The notes: a model not told the origin generated them from the sequence alone. DNA of 64,000 nt from Paracoccus sp. (in: a-proteobacteria) (GCF_030538655.1 NZ_JAUNTO010000006.1:62001-126000); one strand, 5' to 3'; numbered from the stretch's first letter, positions 1 to 9,262 are shown. Numbers and translations: made by a program.

Positions 1-523
1 CGGCAGTGGCGATTTCGACCACTGCGGACTGGTCCTGTTTACCCTGCGCAGCGGCAGCCTTGCCGAACTGGCGGGCGGGGCAGGGCGCGTTTACGCGGAA
101 AAGCTGCTGGTGGCTCAGGACGCCCAGCTTGTGCCGCTGCACACACATCTGCTGAAAACCAAGGATCTGGTGAACCGCTGGGGGGCGACGCTGGCCGTGC
201 GGCTGTGCGGATCGGATGCGCAGGGTGGCATCGACATGGGCAAGGGCGTGACGGTGGAATGCGATGGTATCGCGCGTTGGGTTGAACCGGGGGGCGTGAT
301 CCGGCTGGACCCCGGCGAATCCGTCACACTGCGCCCCGGCGACTGGCACGAATTCCGCGCCGAGGGTGGCCCCTGCCTGATCGGCGAGGTCTCCAGCGTG
401 GCCGACGATCAGACCGACACCCTGTTCGCGATCCCGCCCGGCGCCCCCCTGATTATCACCGAGGACATGCCACCCCGCCACCTGCTGGTCGGTGACTACG
501 ACCATTTGCCAAGGAACAGATAG
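1..523 (+). CDS. D-lyxose ketol-isomerase-like cupin protein (5'-truncated)
   Basis: The frame is open from base 2 to the TAG at 521-523, so the start lies outside the window; about 173 C-terminal residues are visible. The stretch YAEKLL, then PLHTH, then K..LVNRWG matches the D-lyxose isomerase/COG3822 cupin family, in which an HxH pair, a Lys/Glu and a later His (here in DWHEF) hold a divalent metal and interconvert D-lyxose with D-xylulose or related sugars. Family members are about 225 residues, so roughly 50 are missing. A GTG at 110 is internal and not a start. The substrate is not certain; it could be another sugar isomerase of the same fold. The next gene, pntA, begins 77 bp downstream on the same strand and is functionally unrelated. 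Confidence 0.75.
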   Translation, partial: GSGDFDHCGLVLFTLRSGSLAELAGGAGRVYAEKLLVAQDAQLVPLHTHLLKTKDLVNRWGATLAVRLCGSDAQGGIDMGKGVTVECDGIARWVEPGGVIRLDPGESVTLRPGDWHEFRAEGGPCLIGEVSSVADDQTDTLFAIPPGAPLIITEDMPPRHLLVGDYDHLPRNR

Positions 524-600
524 TCGCGATCCCGCCTCGCAGCCTTGTGAAATGTCGATTCGCGGTGCTAGACATTTGCCACGTTGAACAGGGGGTGCCC

Positions 601-2175
601 ATGAAGATCGGCGCGTTGAAGGAAACTCAGAGCGGCGAGGCGCGAGTCGCGATCACGCCGTCATCCGCAGGCCATCTGCAAAAACTGGGCCATCAGGTCT
701 TTGTGGAAGCTGGCGCGGGTGCGCGGGCAGGCTTTTCCGATGATGATTATCGCGCGGCAGGCGTCACGGTCGAACAGACCGCCGCGCAACTGACCGATGC
801 GGTCGATGTCGTCGCCAAGGTGCGTCAGCCGTCCGAATCCGAAGTTGATCGGATGCGTCAGGGACAGACGCTGATTTCGTTCTTTTATCCGGCGCAGAAC
901 CCGGATCTGCTGGAAAAAACCCGCCAGCAGGGTGTTACCGCGATTGCGATGGACATGGTGCCGCGCATCAGCCGGGCGCAGAAAATGGACGCGCTGTCGT
1001 CCATGGCGAATATCGCCGGTTATCGCGCCGTGATCGAGGCGGCGGGCAACTTTGGCCGCTTTTTCACCGGGCAGGTGACGGCGGCGGGCAAGGTGCCCCC
1101 GGCCAAGGTTCTGGTCATCGGCGCGGGCGTGGCCGGTCTGGCCGCCATCGGCGCCGCTGTCAGCCTGGGCGCGCAGGTCTATGCCTTTGACGTGCGCCCC
1201 GAGGTGGCCGAACAAATCGAATCAATGGGCGCGGAGTTCGTTTTCCTCGAATTCGACCAGCCTGCGCAGGACGGTGCGGCGACCGGCGGCTATGCGGCCC
1301 CGTCCAGCCCCGAGTTCCGCGAAAAGCAACTGGCCAAGTTCCGCGAACTGGCCCCCGGCATCGACGTGGTTATCACCACCGCGCTGATTCCGGGCCGCGA
1401 TGCGCCGGTGCTGTGGACCGCCGACATGGTGCAGGCGATGAAGCCGGGCAGCGTGATCGTGGACCTTGCCGCCGAAAAGGGCGGCAACTGCGAACTGACC
1501 GTGCCGGATCAGCGCATTGTCACGGAAAACGGCGTCATCATCATCGGCTATACCGACTTCCCGTCGCGCATGGGTGCGCAGGCGTCGGAACTCTATGGCA
1601 ACAACATCCGCCACTTTATGGCCGACCTGACGCCGGGCAAGGATGGCGTCATCAACCACAACATGGAAGACGATGTGATCCGCGGCGCCACCGTCACCCA
1701 TGACGGCGATGTGACATGGCCGCCACCGCCGCCCAAGATCGCGGCCATCGCGGCGCAAAAGCCCAAGGAAAAGAAAAAGGAACTGACGCCCGAGGAACGC
1801 CGGGCGCAGGAACTGGCCGACTTCAGGGCGCAGACGAAATCGCAGGTCACGCTGCTGGCCGTGGGCGCGCTGCTGATGCTGCTGGTCGGCTGGATCGCAC
1901 CGGCCAGCTTCCTTCAGCACTTCATCGTCTTTGTGCTGGCGGTGTTTGTCGGCTTCCAGGTGATCTGGAACGTCAGCCACTCGCTGCACACGCCCCTGAT
2001 GGCGATCACCAACGCCATTTCCTCGATCATCATCGTCGGCGCTTTGCTGCAGATCGGGTCCGGCTCGGCGCTGATCGTCATTCTGGCGTCGCTGTCGGTG
2101 CTGATGGCGGGCGTGAACATCTTTGGCGGCTTCATGGTCACGCGGCGGATGCTGGCCATGTTCCAGAAATCGTAA
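601..2175 (+). CDS. pntA: NAD(P) transhydrogenase subunit alpha
   Basis: 524 residues. Proton-translocating transhydrogenase alpha subunit, which couples hydride transfer from NADH to NADP+ to proton re-entry at the inner membrane. The N-terminal AlaDH/PNT domain begins [10 protein letters not shown]; the NAD-binding glycine motif [11 protein letters not shown] lies near residue 173. A charged, proline-rich linker (PPPPPK, then [12 protein letters not shown]) leads to four hydrophobic C-terminal segments (about 410-515), so this is the full-length type that includes the dI domain and the dII membrane part. The ATG at 601 follows a GGGGG tract and starts exactly at the family N-terminus; an in-frame GTG at 547 would add 18 unrelated residues. 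pntB follows after 9 bp, giving a two-gene operon. Confidence 0.96.
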   Translation: MKIGALKETQSGEARVAITPSSAGHLQKLGHQVFVEAGAGARAGFSDDDYRAAGVTVEQTAAQLTDAVDVVAKVRQPSESEVDRMRQGQTLISFFYPAQNPDLLEKTRQQGVTAIAMDMVPRISRAQKMDALSSMANIAGYRAVIEAAGNFGRFFTGQVTAAGKVPPAKVLVIGAGVAGLAAIGAAVSLGAQVYAFDVRPEVAEQIESMGAEFVFLEFDQPAQDGAATGGYAAPSSPEFREKQLAKFRELAPGIDVVITTALIPGRDAPVLWTADMVQAMKPGSVIVDLAAEKGGNCELTVPDQRIVTENGVIIIGYTDFPSRMGAQASELYGNNIRHFMADLTPGKDGVINHNMEDDVIRGATVTHDGDVTWPPPPPKIAAIAAQKPKEKKKELTPEERRAQELADFRAQTKSQVTLLAVGALLMLLVGWIAPASFLQHFIVFVLAVFVGFQVIWNVSHSLHTPLMAITNAISSIIIVGALLQIGSGSALIVILASLSVLMAGVNIFGGFMVTRRMLAMFQKS

Positions 2176-2184
2176 GAGGGCGTC

Positions 2185-3693
2185 ATGGAACACTCGAATT
2201 TCACCCCGCCCGTGATCGTGCCCGACGCGCATGGCGCACTGGCCGCATTGCCTGCCTATGGCTTTACCACCGCCGCCTATGTGGTGGCGGCGGTGCTGTT
2301 CATCCTGTCGCTGGGCGGCCTGTCGGGGCAGGAAAGCGCCAAGCGCGCCGTCTGGTATGGCATCGCCGGCATGGCGCTGGCCGTGGTCGCCACGCTGACG
2401 GGGCCGGGCTACGGCAACTGGCTGCTGTCGCTGGTGATGATGGCCATCGGCGGTGCGGGCGGCGTCTATGTCGCCAAGCGCGTGCAGATGACGGAAATGC
2501 CGCAACTGGTCGCCGCCATGCACAGCCTTGTCGGTCTGGCGGCGGTGTTCGTGGGCTTTAACGCGCATTTCGAAATGATGCGCGTGCTGCGCGCCCGCGC
2601 CGAAGGGCTGCTGACCGAATTCACCGGCTTTGCCGCCGTTCTGGCGCACAAAACCCCGGCCGAGCTGACCATGCTGAAAATCGAGGTCGCTCTGGGCATC
2701 TTTATCGGTGCCGTGACCTTTACCGGATCGGTCGTCGCCTATGGCAAGCTGGCGGGCAAGATCGACGGCAAGCCGAAAAAGCTGCCCGGCGGTCACATGC
2801 TGAACGCGGGCGCGGCGGCGATTTCGCTGCTGATGGTGGTGCTGTATTGCGCCTCGGTCGGGCCGGGCACGTTGTGGCTGCTGGTGATCGCGCTGGCGGC
2901 GTTCTTTATCGGCTATCACCTGATTATGGGCATCGGCGGGGCCGATATGCCGGTGGTGGTGTCGATGCTGAACAGCTATTCCGGCTGGGCGGCGGCGATG
3001 ATCGGCTTTACCCTGTCGAATGACCTGCTGATCGTGGTGGGCGCGCTGGTCGGCTCAAGCGGTGCGATCCTGTCCTATATCATGTGCAAGGCGATGAACC
3101 GGCACTTCGTTTCGGTGATCCTCGGCGGGTTCGGCGGCGAGGCTGGCCCCGCGATGGAGATCGAGGGCGAACAGATCGCCATCGACGCCGACGGTGTGGC
3201 CGCCGCGCTGAACGACGCGGACGAGGTGATTATCGTCCCCGGTTACGGCATGGCGGTGGCGCAGGCGCAAGGCGCGGTCAGCGAACTGACCCGCAAGCTG
3301 CGCGCACGTGGCAAGAACGTGCGCTTTGCCATTCACCCGGTCGCGGGCCGTCTGCCGGGGCACATGAACGTGCTCTTGGCCGAAGCCAAGGTGCCCTATG
3401 ACATCGTGATGGAGATGGACGAAATCAACGAGGATTTCCCGTCCACCGACGTGGTGATCGTCATCGGCTCGAACGACATCGTGAACCCCGCCGCGCAGGA
3501 AGACCCCAACAGCCCCATCGCCGGAATGCCGGTGCTTGAGGTGTGGAAGGCCAAGAACGTGTTCGTGTCCAAACGCGGGCAGGGCACCGGCTATTCCGGG
3601 ATCGAAAACCCGCTATTCTACAAGGAAAATACCCGGATGTTCTATGGCGACGCCAAGGACAGCATCAACAAACTGCTGCCGCTGATTGATTGA
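2185..3693 (+). CDS. pntB: NAD(P) transhydrogenase subunit beta
   Basis: 502 residues. Membrane-embedded beta subunit of transhydrogenase, carrying the remaining proton-channel helices (dII) and the NADP(H)-binding dIII domain. About nine hydrophobic segments occupy residues 25-310. The C-terminal dIII domain contains [15 protein letters not shown] (near 345) and the signature [10 protein letters not shown] (near 430), both typical of NADP binding. The ATG at 2185 is preceded by AGAGG and lies 9 bp after the pntA stop. The N-terminus is about 30 residues longer than many homologues, with a polar leader before the first helix. A strong intrinsic terminator (3718-3745) closes the operon. Confidence 0.96.
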   Translation: MEHSNFTPPVIVPDAHGALAALPAYGFTTAAYVVAAVLFILSLGGLSGQESAKRAVWYGIAGMALAVVATLTGPGYGNWLLSLVMMAIGGAGGVYVAKRVQMTEMPQLVAAMHSLVGLAAVFVGFNAHFEMMRVLRARAEGLLTEFTGFAAVLAHKTPAELTMLKIEVALGIFIGAVTFTGSVVAYGKLAGKIDGKPKKLPGGHMLNAGAAAISLLMVVLYCASVGPGTLWLLVIALAAFFIGYHLIMGIGGADMPVVVSMLNSYSGWAAAMIGFTLSNDLLIVVGALVGSSGAILSYIMCKAMNRHFVSVILGGFGGEAGPAMEIEGEQIAIDADGVAAALNDADEVIIVPGYGMAVAQAQGAVSELTRKLRARGKNVRFAIHPVAGRLPGHMNVLLAEAKVPYDIVMEMDEINEDFPSTDVVIVIGSNDIVNPAAQEDPNSPIAGMPVLEVWKAKNVFVSKRGQGTGYSGIENPLFYKENTRMFYGDAKDSINKLLPLID

Positions 3694-3717
3694 TAAGGGC
3701 GGCAGGGTAAGACAAGG

Positions 3718-3745
3718 GGGCGGGCCGTTGGGTCCGCCCTTTTTT
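3718..3745 (+). terminator. Rho-independent terminator of pntAB
   Basis: GGGCGG (3718-3723) pairs with CCGCCC (3734-3739). The stem extends inward through one G-T wobble and two G-C pairs to a GTTG loop, and six T residues follow (3740-3745). It lies 25 bp after the pntB stop. Confidence 0.85.
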
Positions 3746-3834
3746 GCGGTAATAAGATTGATCGCTTTGCGCCCGCATACGAAGCTTATCTTTCGTAAAG
3801 TCCTGCGGCGGCTATCTGTTTGATTTGCCGGGCG

Positions 3835-4206
3835 TCACTCGATCGGGAACATCGGATTACCGTTGACCGCATCGGCCGCGGGCACTTCTTCCTGCATGAC
3901 ATCCCAATGCTCGATAACTTTCCCGTCCTTCAACCGAAAGATGTCAACCGCGATCATGGTCTTGCCATTCCAACCAGAGTAACGGCCGTGAATCATAACC
4001 TTGTCGCCACTTTCCATGACCAGACCGGGTTCATACGACAAAGACGGATCGGCAGAGCCGATGAATCCGCGCAGAACATCAAGGCCATTGGGCATCAACG
4101 GATTGTGCTGGATCATGTCATCACCCCAATAGGTCTCGGCCTTCGCCAAGTCTTTGGCATTGAAAACAGTATCCAGATATTCGAGAACTATATCCTTGTT
4201 ATTCAT
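3835..4206 (-). CDS. SnoaL-like / NTF2-fold protein
   Basis: 123 residues. The pattern (NKDIVLEYLDTVFN, then WGDDMIQHNP near the first third, GDKVMIHGRY in the middle and a final DIFRLKDGKVIEHWDV) is the standard SnoaL-like ester-cyclase/NTF2 fold. The HNP and EHWDV motifs provide the polar residues lining the cavity. Such proteins may be small cyclases, isomerases or ligand binders; no substrate can be read from the sequence. It lies 32 bp downstream of the MoaF-like gene on the same strand, so the two probably form one transcript. It converges on the pntAB terminator. Confidence 0.8.
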   Translation of the reverse strand: MNNKDIVLEYLDTVFNAKDLAKAETYWGDDMIQHNPLMPNGLDVLRGFIGSADPSLSYEPGLVMESGDKVMIHGRYSGWNGKTMIAVDIFRLKDGKVIEHWDVMQEEVPAADAVNGNPMFPIE

Positions 4207-4238
4207 CGAAACTCCCCCTTCATTTCAATCCCTTGCCT

Positions 4239-4565
4239 TCAGCGAACCAGCTTGAACGTGCCGGTGTAATTCAGAAACTGGTGGTCAGGCAGGATGATGT
4301 TCGTGTGAACCACCGCGTTGGCGCAATCTTCGACATGGGTAACGGTCGAGCCATCCGGTTCGGTCCAGATTACCATAAAGACGTCAGGGGCAACCTCAAG
4401 CGCCTTATATTGGACCGTCACCTGGGCGTCTGCGACTGGCGCAGCTTCTCCAACGCTGGAAAACGTCATGGTTCGTCCATCCGACTGAAAATCCAGATGG
4501 TAAGCAAGATCGCCAAAACGCGCCTCATAGACATGTCCGACGGCAGGGTATTCGCTGGCTGACAT
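4239..4565 (-). CDS. MoaF-like small calycin-type protein
   Basis: 108 residues starting at the ATG at 4565 (complement), preceded by GGAGA at suitable spacing. A longer open frame continues upstream but is not supported. The sequence is mostly beta-strand: GHVYEARFGDLAYHLDF, then VFMVIWTEPDGSTVTHVED and a C-terminal strand around NYTGTFKLV. This resembles the MoaF domain, a lipocalin/calycin-like barrel that may bind a small ligand. The family assignment is from pattern and moderately secure; the function is unknown. It appears co-transcribed with the downstream SnoaL-like gene, suggesting a two-gene unit acting on the same small molecule. An array of 11-bp phased hexamers lies about 140 bp upstream. 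Confidence 0.65.
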   Translation of the reverse strand: MSASEYPAVGHVYEARFGDLAYHLDFQSDGRTMTFSSVGEAAPVADAQVTVQYKALEVAPDVFMVIWTEPDGSTVTHVEDCANAVVHTNIILPDHQFLNYTGTFKLVR

Positions 4566-4703
4566 AACAATGTCTCCATTAATGGTGGAATGGTGGAATG
4601 GTGTGGCAAAGTGCAAGCCGCGTCCAATGGTAAATAAAGACCGCAAGGCCGCAGCAGATGAAATCGGTGTCATGCGGCGCAATCCGCAAATCGGCACAAC
4701 CCG

Positions 4704-4753
4704 GTGCACAGCTTGTGCACCATCTGTGCACGCCCTGTGCACAGGTTGTGCAC
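4704..4753. repeat. Five GTGCAC hexamers phased every 11 bp
   Basis: GTGCAC begins at 4704, 4715, 4726, 4737 and 4748, each exactly 11 bp from the last, with variable pentamers between. The 348-bp gap it sits in, between the MoaF-like gene and the DUF3422 gene, has no credible ORF. Between the array and the DUF3422 gene (4796-4858) are several GTTGC/GCAAC elements, some also about 11 bp apart. A sister array occurs at 53879-53917. The function is unknown; one-face-of-helix spacing suggests protein binding. Confidence 0.8.
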
Positions 4754-4913
4754 CCGTTGCGCGGCAGTTTTTCCAGCCCCTGCTGACAAAATCATCGCGC
4801 AACGCACGCTGTGTTGCCCGTGCGTTGCTTTCGCCGCAACGCGCGCCCGTTGCGCCCTGTATCCGACTTCTTGCTCTATGGTGTCGGCGCCTCACTTTCC
4901 TCATGATGTCGTC

Positions 4914-6206
4914 ATGACACCTGATGACGATCACCCGCTGCGCTATGCGCTGGTCAATGAATTGCACGCGCGGCCTTCGCCTCGGGTGATGCCGCCTGCG
5001 ACGGTCGCCTATCTGGCCATCAAGGAACCCCGCGATGCCGTAGGCCGCGACCGTGCGCGCGACTATGAGCACCTGTCGGCGCTGGTTTCGCGCCACGGCG
5101 GCCCGCGCCCCGACCCGGATGCCAGCCACTATGCAGGGCAGCTTGGCCGCCATCATCTGCGGTGGGAAAGTCATGCAGAATTCGTGACTTACGCGGCATT
5201 CACGCCCGGCCTGCCGCCACATGCCTTTGACCCCAAGGCGGGCGCGGTCTTCCCTCAGGATTGGCAAACAGGCGCGCCGGGCAAGCGGGTGGCGGCGGTT
5301 CTGGTGCAGGTTCAGTGGCTGCCTGATGACCTTAGCGAACTGACCGCCCGTGTGGCGGAATGGTTCGCGCCCGACAGTCTGGCCATGTCGTGGATATTAG
5401 AAGAATCCGCCGTTGTCGCCAGCGATTTCCGCATTGATGCAACCGGATGGATGCGCTTTGCCGTTTTCGTCCGCCCCGGCGAAAGCGATGCGCGCGTCGG
5501 CCGCATCGTTCAGCGCCTGACCGAACTGGAAACCTATCGCGCCATGTCCATGCTGGGCCTGTCGCGCAGCCGCGGCCTGATGCGGCAGTTGAACGGGATC
5601 GAGGCGCGGCTCAGCGAGATCGTCGATCATATGTCAGCCGAGCAGCCCGCAGACGCCTTGCTGCATGAATTGTTGAAGGTTTCGAACCAGTTAGAGACGC
5701 AGGCCACGCAGAACTTTTTCCGCTTTGGCGCGACCGCCGCCTATGAGGCCATCGTCGCCGAACGGGTGCAGTCTCTGCGCGAAACCCGCTTTCAGGGACG
5801 CCAGACGTTAAGCGAGTTCATGACCCGCCGCTATTTGCCCGCCATGCGAACGGTGAAATCCGCCGAACATCGCCTGAACGCCGCGTTAGAACGGGCGACG
5901 CGGGCAGGGGATCTGTTGCGCACCCGCGTCGATGTGGAACGCTCGGCGCAGAATCAGGCGCTGTTGAAAAGCATGGATCGCCGCGCCGACCTGCAATTGC
6001 GGCTGCAACACACGGTCGAAGGGCTGTCAGTGGTGGCCATCAGCTATTACGCGGTCGGGTTGGCGTCTTATGCGCTGGCGCCACTGACGACGGCTATCGG
6101 CTTGGAAAAAGGCACGTTTCTGGCGCTGTTGGTGCCGCTGGTGGTCGGCGGTGTCTGGCTCAGCCTGCGGCGGATCAAGGCTGGGCTGCATCGCGACGAT
6201 CACTGA
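4914..6206 (+). CDS. DUF3422 family membrane-anchored protein
   Basis: 430 residues from the ATG at 4914; an in-frame ATG at 4878 would add 12 residues, and neither has a good ribosome-binding site. The N-terminal DHPLRYALVNELHARPSP is the DUF3422 signature. A central coiled/helical part follows (about 220-380, rich in R, E, Q and L). Two hydrophobic segments near the C-terminus (about 378-402 and 406-424) would anchor it in the inner membrane, with the bulk in the cytoplasm. The biochemical role of the family is not established. Upstream lie GTTGC-type repeats and the 11-bp phased GTGCAC array. Confidence 0.85.
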   Translation: MTPDDDHPLRYALVNELHARPSPRVMPPATVAYLAIKEPRDAVGRDRARDYEHLSALVSRHGGPRPDPDASHYAGQLGRHHLRWESHAEFVTYAAFTPGLPPHAFDPKAGAVFPQDWQTGAPGKRVAAVLVQVQWLPDDLSELTARVAEWFAPDSLAMSWILEESAVVASDFRIDATGWMRFAVFVRPGESDARVGRIVQRLTELETYRAMSMLGLSRSRGLMRQLNGIEARLSEIVDHMSAEQPADALLHELLKVSNQLETQATQNFFRFGATAAYEAIVAERVQSLRETRFQGRQTLSEFMTRRYLPAMRTVKSAEHRLNAALERATRAGDLLRTRVDVERSAQNQALLKSMDRRADLQLRLQHTVEGLSVVAISYYAVGLASYALAPLTTAIGLEKGTFLALLVPLVVGGVWLSLRRIKAGLHRDDH

Positions 6207-6264
6207 TTGCACAGGTGGGCCGGGTCAGGCGATAATCGCCGCAACGACCCGAAAGGAACCATTG

Positions 6265-6339
6265 GTGAAGCTGATCCTGTCCCTTGCCGCCGTGCTGGCC
6301 CTGGCCGGTTGTGGCGTGCCCTTTGTGCCATTCATCTGA
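6265..6339 (+). CDS. Very small lipoprotein (24 aa)
   Basis: A GTG start at 6265, with AAAGGA eight bases upstream, encodes 24 residues: a short positive N-terminus, the hydrophobic stretch LILSLAAVLALAG and a lipobox LAGC, with only eight residues after the cysteine. This looks like a complete lipoprotein signal with almost no mature part, comparable in style to entericidin-like peptides, but no homologue is recognised. It lies 58 bp after the DUF3422 gene and 8 bp before the ArsC-like gene, so it probably shares a transcript with the latter. Confidence 0.6.
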   Translation: MKLILSLAAVLALAGCGVPFVPFI

Positions 6340-6347
6340 GAGTCATC

Positions 6348-6689
6348 ATGTCCAAAAAACTTGAAATGTTCGGCCTTGCGCATTGTTCTACCTGCCAAAA
6401 AGCGCAAGCCGCGCTAGAGGCTGTTGGCTGGCAGGTTGCGTTCCGCGACGTGCAGAAAGACCCGCTGTCTGAAACGGAACGTCAGCGGATGGCCGATGAA
6501 TGGGGCGAAAAGATCATCAACCGCGCCAGCCTGACATGGCGCGGCATGTCTGATGCCGAACGAGCCCTGTCGCCGGTTCAGATGATGGGCGAAAAACCCA
6601 GCGTGATGAAGCGCCCGGCTATCGCGGCGGGCGACCTGCGGCTTTTGGGTTGGACAGCCAACGTCAAGCGCGCCTTGGGTGCTGAATGA
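6348..6689 (+). CDS. ArsC/Spx family (YffB-like) thioredoxin-fold protein
   Basis: 113 residues. Thioredoxin-fold protein of the arsenate reductase/Spx family: MFGLAHCSTCQKAQAALE carries a CxxC at residues 14 and 17. The C-terminal half contains the family pattern INRASLTWRGM and SVMKRPAI, where ArsC places its arginine and cis-proline region. YffB-type proteins are thiol oxidoreductases of poorly defined role and are usually not true arsenate reductases; no ars genes are nearby. The ATG at 6348 lies 8 bp after the small lipoprotein stop. Confidence 0.85.
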   Translation: MSKKLEMFGLAHCSTCQKAQAALEAVGWQVAFRDVQKDPLSETERQRMADEWGEKIINRASLTWRGMSDAERALSPVQMMGEKPSVMKRPAIAAGDLRLLGWTANVKRALGAE

Positions 6690-6722
6690 AAACAGTGCGT
6701 TAGGGCGCTTTCTTGCCGCCCT

Positions 6723-7151
6723 TCAATCCCTCTTTCCAGCCAGCGAGGCGATTAGCGGGCGCACCGGGGCCAGGTCGTAACCGGCACGGGCTGCGGTTTC
6801 CATGATCTCGGCTTCCGGCAGCCGCGCGGCCTGAGTCAACGCCCACAACACCGTCGAGCGATTGCCGGACCGACAATAGGCAATCACCGGCTTGGCCCCC
6901 GAAATGGCCACGTCATAATCTGCGATCATCTCGGGCGTGATCTGTCCTGGCGTGAACGGGATCTGGTGATACTGCATACCCGCTGCCTCGGCGGCGGCAC
7001 GCATCGCCTTGCTGTCGTAGTCAGGCGTGGTTTCGGCATCGGGTCGATTGTTGACCAGAACCTTGAACCCCGCAGCGGCCAGAGCCGGAACTTCATGGGG
7101 CATGATCTGGGGCGAGACCGCAAGGTCCGGGGTCAGTTGGCGCAGGTCCAT
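6723..7151 (-). CDS. DUF442/TIGR01244 sulfur-transferase or phosphatase-like protein
   Basis: 142 residues. Tyrosine-phosphatase-like fold of the DUF442 (BLH phosphatase) family. The P-loop YCRSGNRS, near residue 95, gives the Cys-x5-Arg catalytic signature. The N-terminal QLTPDLAVSPQI and VNNRPDAE stretches are conserved in TIGR01244 proteins. Homologues are often fused to or encoded near persulfide dioxygenases, which suggests a link with sulfide or persulfide handling; no such partner is present here. It converges with the ArsC-like gene. Confidence 0.85.
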   Translation of the reverse strand: MDLRQLTPDLAVSPQIMPHEVPALAAAGFKVLVNNRPDAETTPDYDSKAMRAAAEAAGMQYHQIPFTPGQITPEMIADYDVAISGAKPVIAYCRSGNRSTVLWALTQAARLPEAEIMETAARAGYDLAPVRPLIASLAGKRD

Positions 7152-7199
7152 CGCACTCTCCTTTGACTGAGGGGATTTCGTGCATCCAGGGTGGGGCTG

Positions 7200-7898
7200 T
7201 CAAGCCACGCGATGCTGTTCCATCAGGCAGGACAGCGGATCGGGCAGGGGGGCCGTCAGGTCGGGCAAAACCCAGTCGGCTGCCGAAAAATCGGTGTCCC
7301 GCGCATATTCCGAGGGCGTTATCAGCACCCGCAACCCGGCAGCACGGGCCGCAGTCATCCCAGCCTGGCTGTCCTCGATCACAATGCAGTCACTGGCCGG
7401 CAAGCCCAGCCGTGCCAATGCCAGCATGAACACATCGGGCGCAGGTTTTTGAATACGCACCTCATCCCCGGCGGCAATGACCTGAAACACCTCGGCTGCG
7501 GGGCGATCAAGCGTGGCGGCGATCAGCGCCTCGACCTTGGCGCGGCTGGTGGTGGTTGCAATCGCCTGCCGCACCCCGTGGCGCTGCGCCGCCGCAATCA
7601 GCGCCGCCACACCGGGCCGCAATGGCGCACCGCCGCGTTCCAGCAACCGGACATAGCGATGCGTCTTGTCTGCATAGATGCGGCGCAGCAGATCGTCCGA
7701 CAATTCTGCGCCGGTTTCATCAGCATAGACGCGCAGCTGCTGGAGACCGCCAGATGTCAGCAATAGGCGCTGATAGGTGTGGCGGTCCCAATTCCAGTCA
7801 ATCGCAAAGGCGCGAAAGGTTTCATTAAAGGCGCAACGCTGCGTTTCCTCGGTCTCGGACAGGGTGCCGTCCACATCCCAGATCAGCGCGCCAATCAT
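7200..7898 (-). CDS. HAD hydrolase, CbbY-like phosphatase
   Basis: 232 residues. HAD-superfamily phosphatase of the CbbY/GpH branch: motif I is DVDGT near the N-terminus with nucleophile Asp9 and acid/base Asp11; motif II TTTS and the C-terminal VIEDSQAGMTAA (motif IV) are intact. A helical cap lies between motifs I and II. CbbY in Rhodobacter removes xylulose-1,5-bisphosphate, an inhibitor of Rubisco; whether this copy does so cannot be told, since no cbb genes are in the window. Its start overlaps the stop of gph by 4 bp (ATGA), so the two are translationally coupled. Confidence 0.85.
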   Translation of the reverse strand: MIGALIWDVDGTLSETEETQRCAFNETFRAFAIDWNWDRHTYQRLLLTSGGLQQLRVYADETGAELSDDLLRRIYADKTHRYVRLLERGGAPLRPGVAALIAAAQRHGVRQAIATTTSRAKVEALIAATLDRPAAEVFQVIAAGDEVRIQKPAPDVFMLALARLGLPASDCIVIEDSQAGMTAARAAGLRVLITPSEYARDTDFSAADWVLPDLTAPLPDPLSCLMEQHRVA

Positions 7899-8572
7899 GC
7901 CGACAGCCTTTCAACCAGCGCGGGCAGGGCGGCGAAATCGTCAAAAGCGGCGGTGTGGGGCAGGTCGCTGACCGGCTTTTGCCGATAGCCGCGGGTGAAC
8001 AACAGCAGGGGCACCGGAACGGCGGCGGCGCAATCGGCGTCGAATTCGCTGTCGCCAACGTAAATCCCCTTGGGCCACATCGGATCGCCCCCCAGTGCCG
8101 CGAATGCCGCGCGCAAAGGTGCCGGGTCGGGCTTTTTCCGTGGCAGAGAATCTCCAGCAATAACAACACCAAACAGCGCATCTATGCCAAAGTGCTGCAA
8201 GACGGCCTGCGTTGGTTTTGCCGGTTTGTTGGTGCAGATCCCCAGCAGATAACCCCGGTCTGCCAGCACGCCCAACGTCTCCAGAACGCCGGGATACAGC
8301 CGGGTCAGCGCCGTTGCGTGGTGATAGCGGGTCATGAAAGCCGCAACCAGATCACGATGCAGATCGGCACGGGCACCAACTGCCGCTACGATGCGCGTCC
8401 ATAGCAAATCGACGCCACCACCGACAAAACTGCGGATCGTGTCCAGCGAAAGCGGGCGCAGGCCATTCTCGCGCAGCACGGCATTGGCGGCGCCGTGAAT
8501 ATCGGGCACGCTGTCGATCAGCGTGCCATCCAGATCGAACACCACCGGGCAAGGCGCAAAGCAAACGGTCAT
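7895..8572 (-). CDS. gph: Phosphoglycolate phosphatase
   Basis: 225 residues from the ATG at 8572, which overlaps the upstream redoxin stop by 4 bp; a start four codons earlier (8584) is possible but would lose that coupling. HAD hydrolase: motif I DLDGTLIDS, a cap domain starting ANAVLRENGLRPLS, and motif IV VGDSEFDADCAAA. This is the Gph family, which hydrolyses 2-phosphoglycolate made by Rubisco oxygenation or by DNA repair. It is the middle gene of a three-gene overlapping operon (redoxin, gph, CbbY-like). Confidence 0.88.
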   Translation of the reverse strand: MTVCFAPCPVVFDLDGTLIDSVPDIHGAANAVLRENGLRPLSLDTIRSFVGGGVDLLWTRIVAAVGARADLHRDLVAAFMTRYHHATALTRLYPGVLETLGVLADRGYLLGICTNKPAKPTQAVLQHFGIDALFGVVIAGDSLPRKKPDPAPLRAAFAALGGDPMWPKGIYVGDSEFDADCAAAVPVPLLLFTRGYRQKPVSDLPHTAAFDDFAALPALVERLSA

Positions 8573-9123
8573 GCGGTTTTCCATTTGATCGAACAGCCCA
8601 TCGACGAAATCTGATCCTGCGGGCCTTGGCCGGTTTCCGCGATCAGGAGCATCGCCTGAAACAGATCGCGACGGGCGTCGGTCGGGCCGGGATTGCGCCC
8701 GGACGCATCAAGCCGACCGCGATACTGCAATGCACCAGCGGCATTATAGCCAAAGAAATCAGGTGTGCACTCGGCCCCAAAATCCCGTGCAACTGACTGA
8801 CTTTCATCATAAAGATACGGAAACGGGAATCCATGACGTTGTGCTTCCACGCGCATCTGTTCAGGGCCATCCTGTGGATAACTGTCGGCATCATTCGACG
8901 AAATCGCCACAACTCCGACACCCGCCGCCATCAGATCACGCGCATCCCGCACGATCCGGTCCATCACTGCCTGCACATAGGGACAATGATTGCAAATGAA
9001 CATGACCAGAGTGCCGCGCGCGCCGCGCATGTCGGCCAGACTGTAATCGCGCCCATCGGTTCCGGGCAAAGTGAAATCATGCAACGGTGCGCCAAAGTCG
9101 CAGACGGGGGGTGATACAGCCAT
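8569..9123 (-). CDS. Thioredoxin-like redoxin (AhpC/TSA fold)
   Basis: 184 residues. Thioredoxin-fold protein of the AhpC/TSA-like group: GAPLHDFTLPGTDG opens the fold and MFICNHCPYVQAV carries a CNHC active site near residues 44-47. The cis-proline region is CTPDFFGY. No signal peptide is visible, so it is probably cytoplasmic. Members are often annotated as thioredoxin family protein, and the substrate is unknown. First gene of the operon with gph and the CbbY-like phosphatase; its start lies 92 bp from the dif-like site that bounds the prophage. Confidence 0.85.
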   Translation of the reverse strand: MAVSPPVCDFGAPLHDFTLPGTDGRDYSLADMRGARGTLVMFICNHCPYVQAVMDRIVRDARDLMAAGVGVVAISSNDADSYPQDGPEQMRVEAQRHGFPFPYLYDESQSVARDFGAECTPDFFGYNAAGALQYRGRLDASGRNPGPTDARRDLFQAMLLIAETGQGPQDQISSMGCSIKWKTA

Positions 9124-9214
9124 CAGAATCTCCTGCTTGGTTCAGATGTGCCGCAGAGGGCGACATTCGGCAAGCTGGGCAAAAGTAGGAGGTTTCGTGA
9201 GCTGTAGCGGATAA

Positions 9215-9242
9215 TTGTTCCATAATACGGATTATCACGCAA
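9215..9242 (+). other. dif: dif-like XerCD site, left prophage boundary (attL)
   Basis: Read against E. coli dif, the 11-bp left arm is TTGTTCCATAA (9215-9225), the central hexamer TACGGA (9226-9231) and the right arm TTATCACGCAA (9232-9242). The CATAA/TTAT inner ends match the XerC and XerD arm ends. The same layout recurs at 15391-15418. Over 21 bases (9217-9237 versus 15393-15413) 18 are identical, the three mismatches lying at the inner end of the left arm. Which arm binds which recombinase is inferred from comparison only. Confidence 0.75.
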
Positions 9243-9262
9243 CGTCAACTATGAGGTGACTT

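Noticed and set aside
1222..2922. Long minus-strand open frame (565 codons) across pntA and pntB
   Set aside because: It is the complement of two well-conserved genes in a GC-rich genome and has a histidine/arginine/glutamine-rich composition typical of antisense shadows.
9215..9242. tRNA-based integration of the element
   Set aside because: The only tRNA in the window is at 31431-31514; the boundary repeats look like Xer sites and not like a tRNA 3' end.
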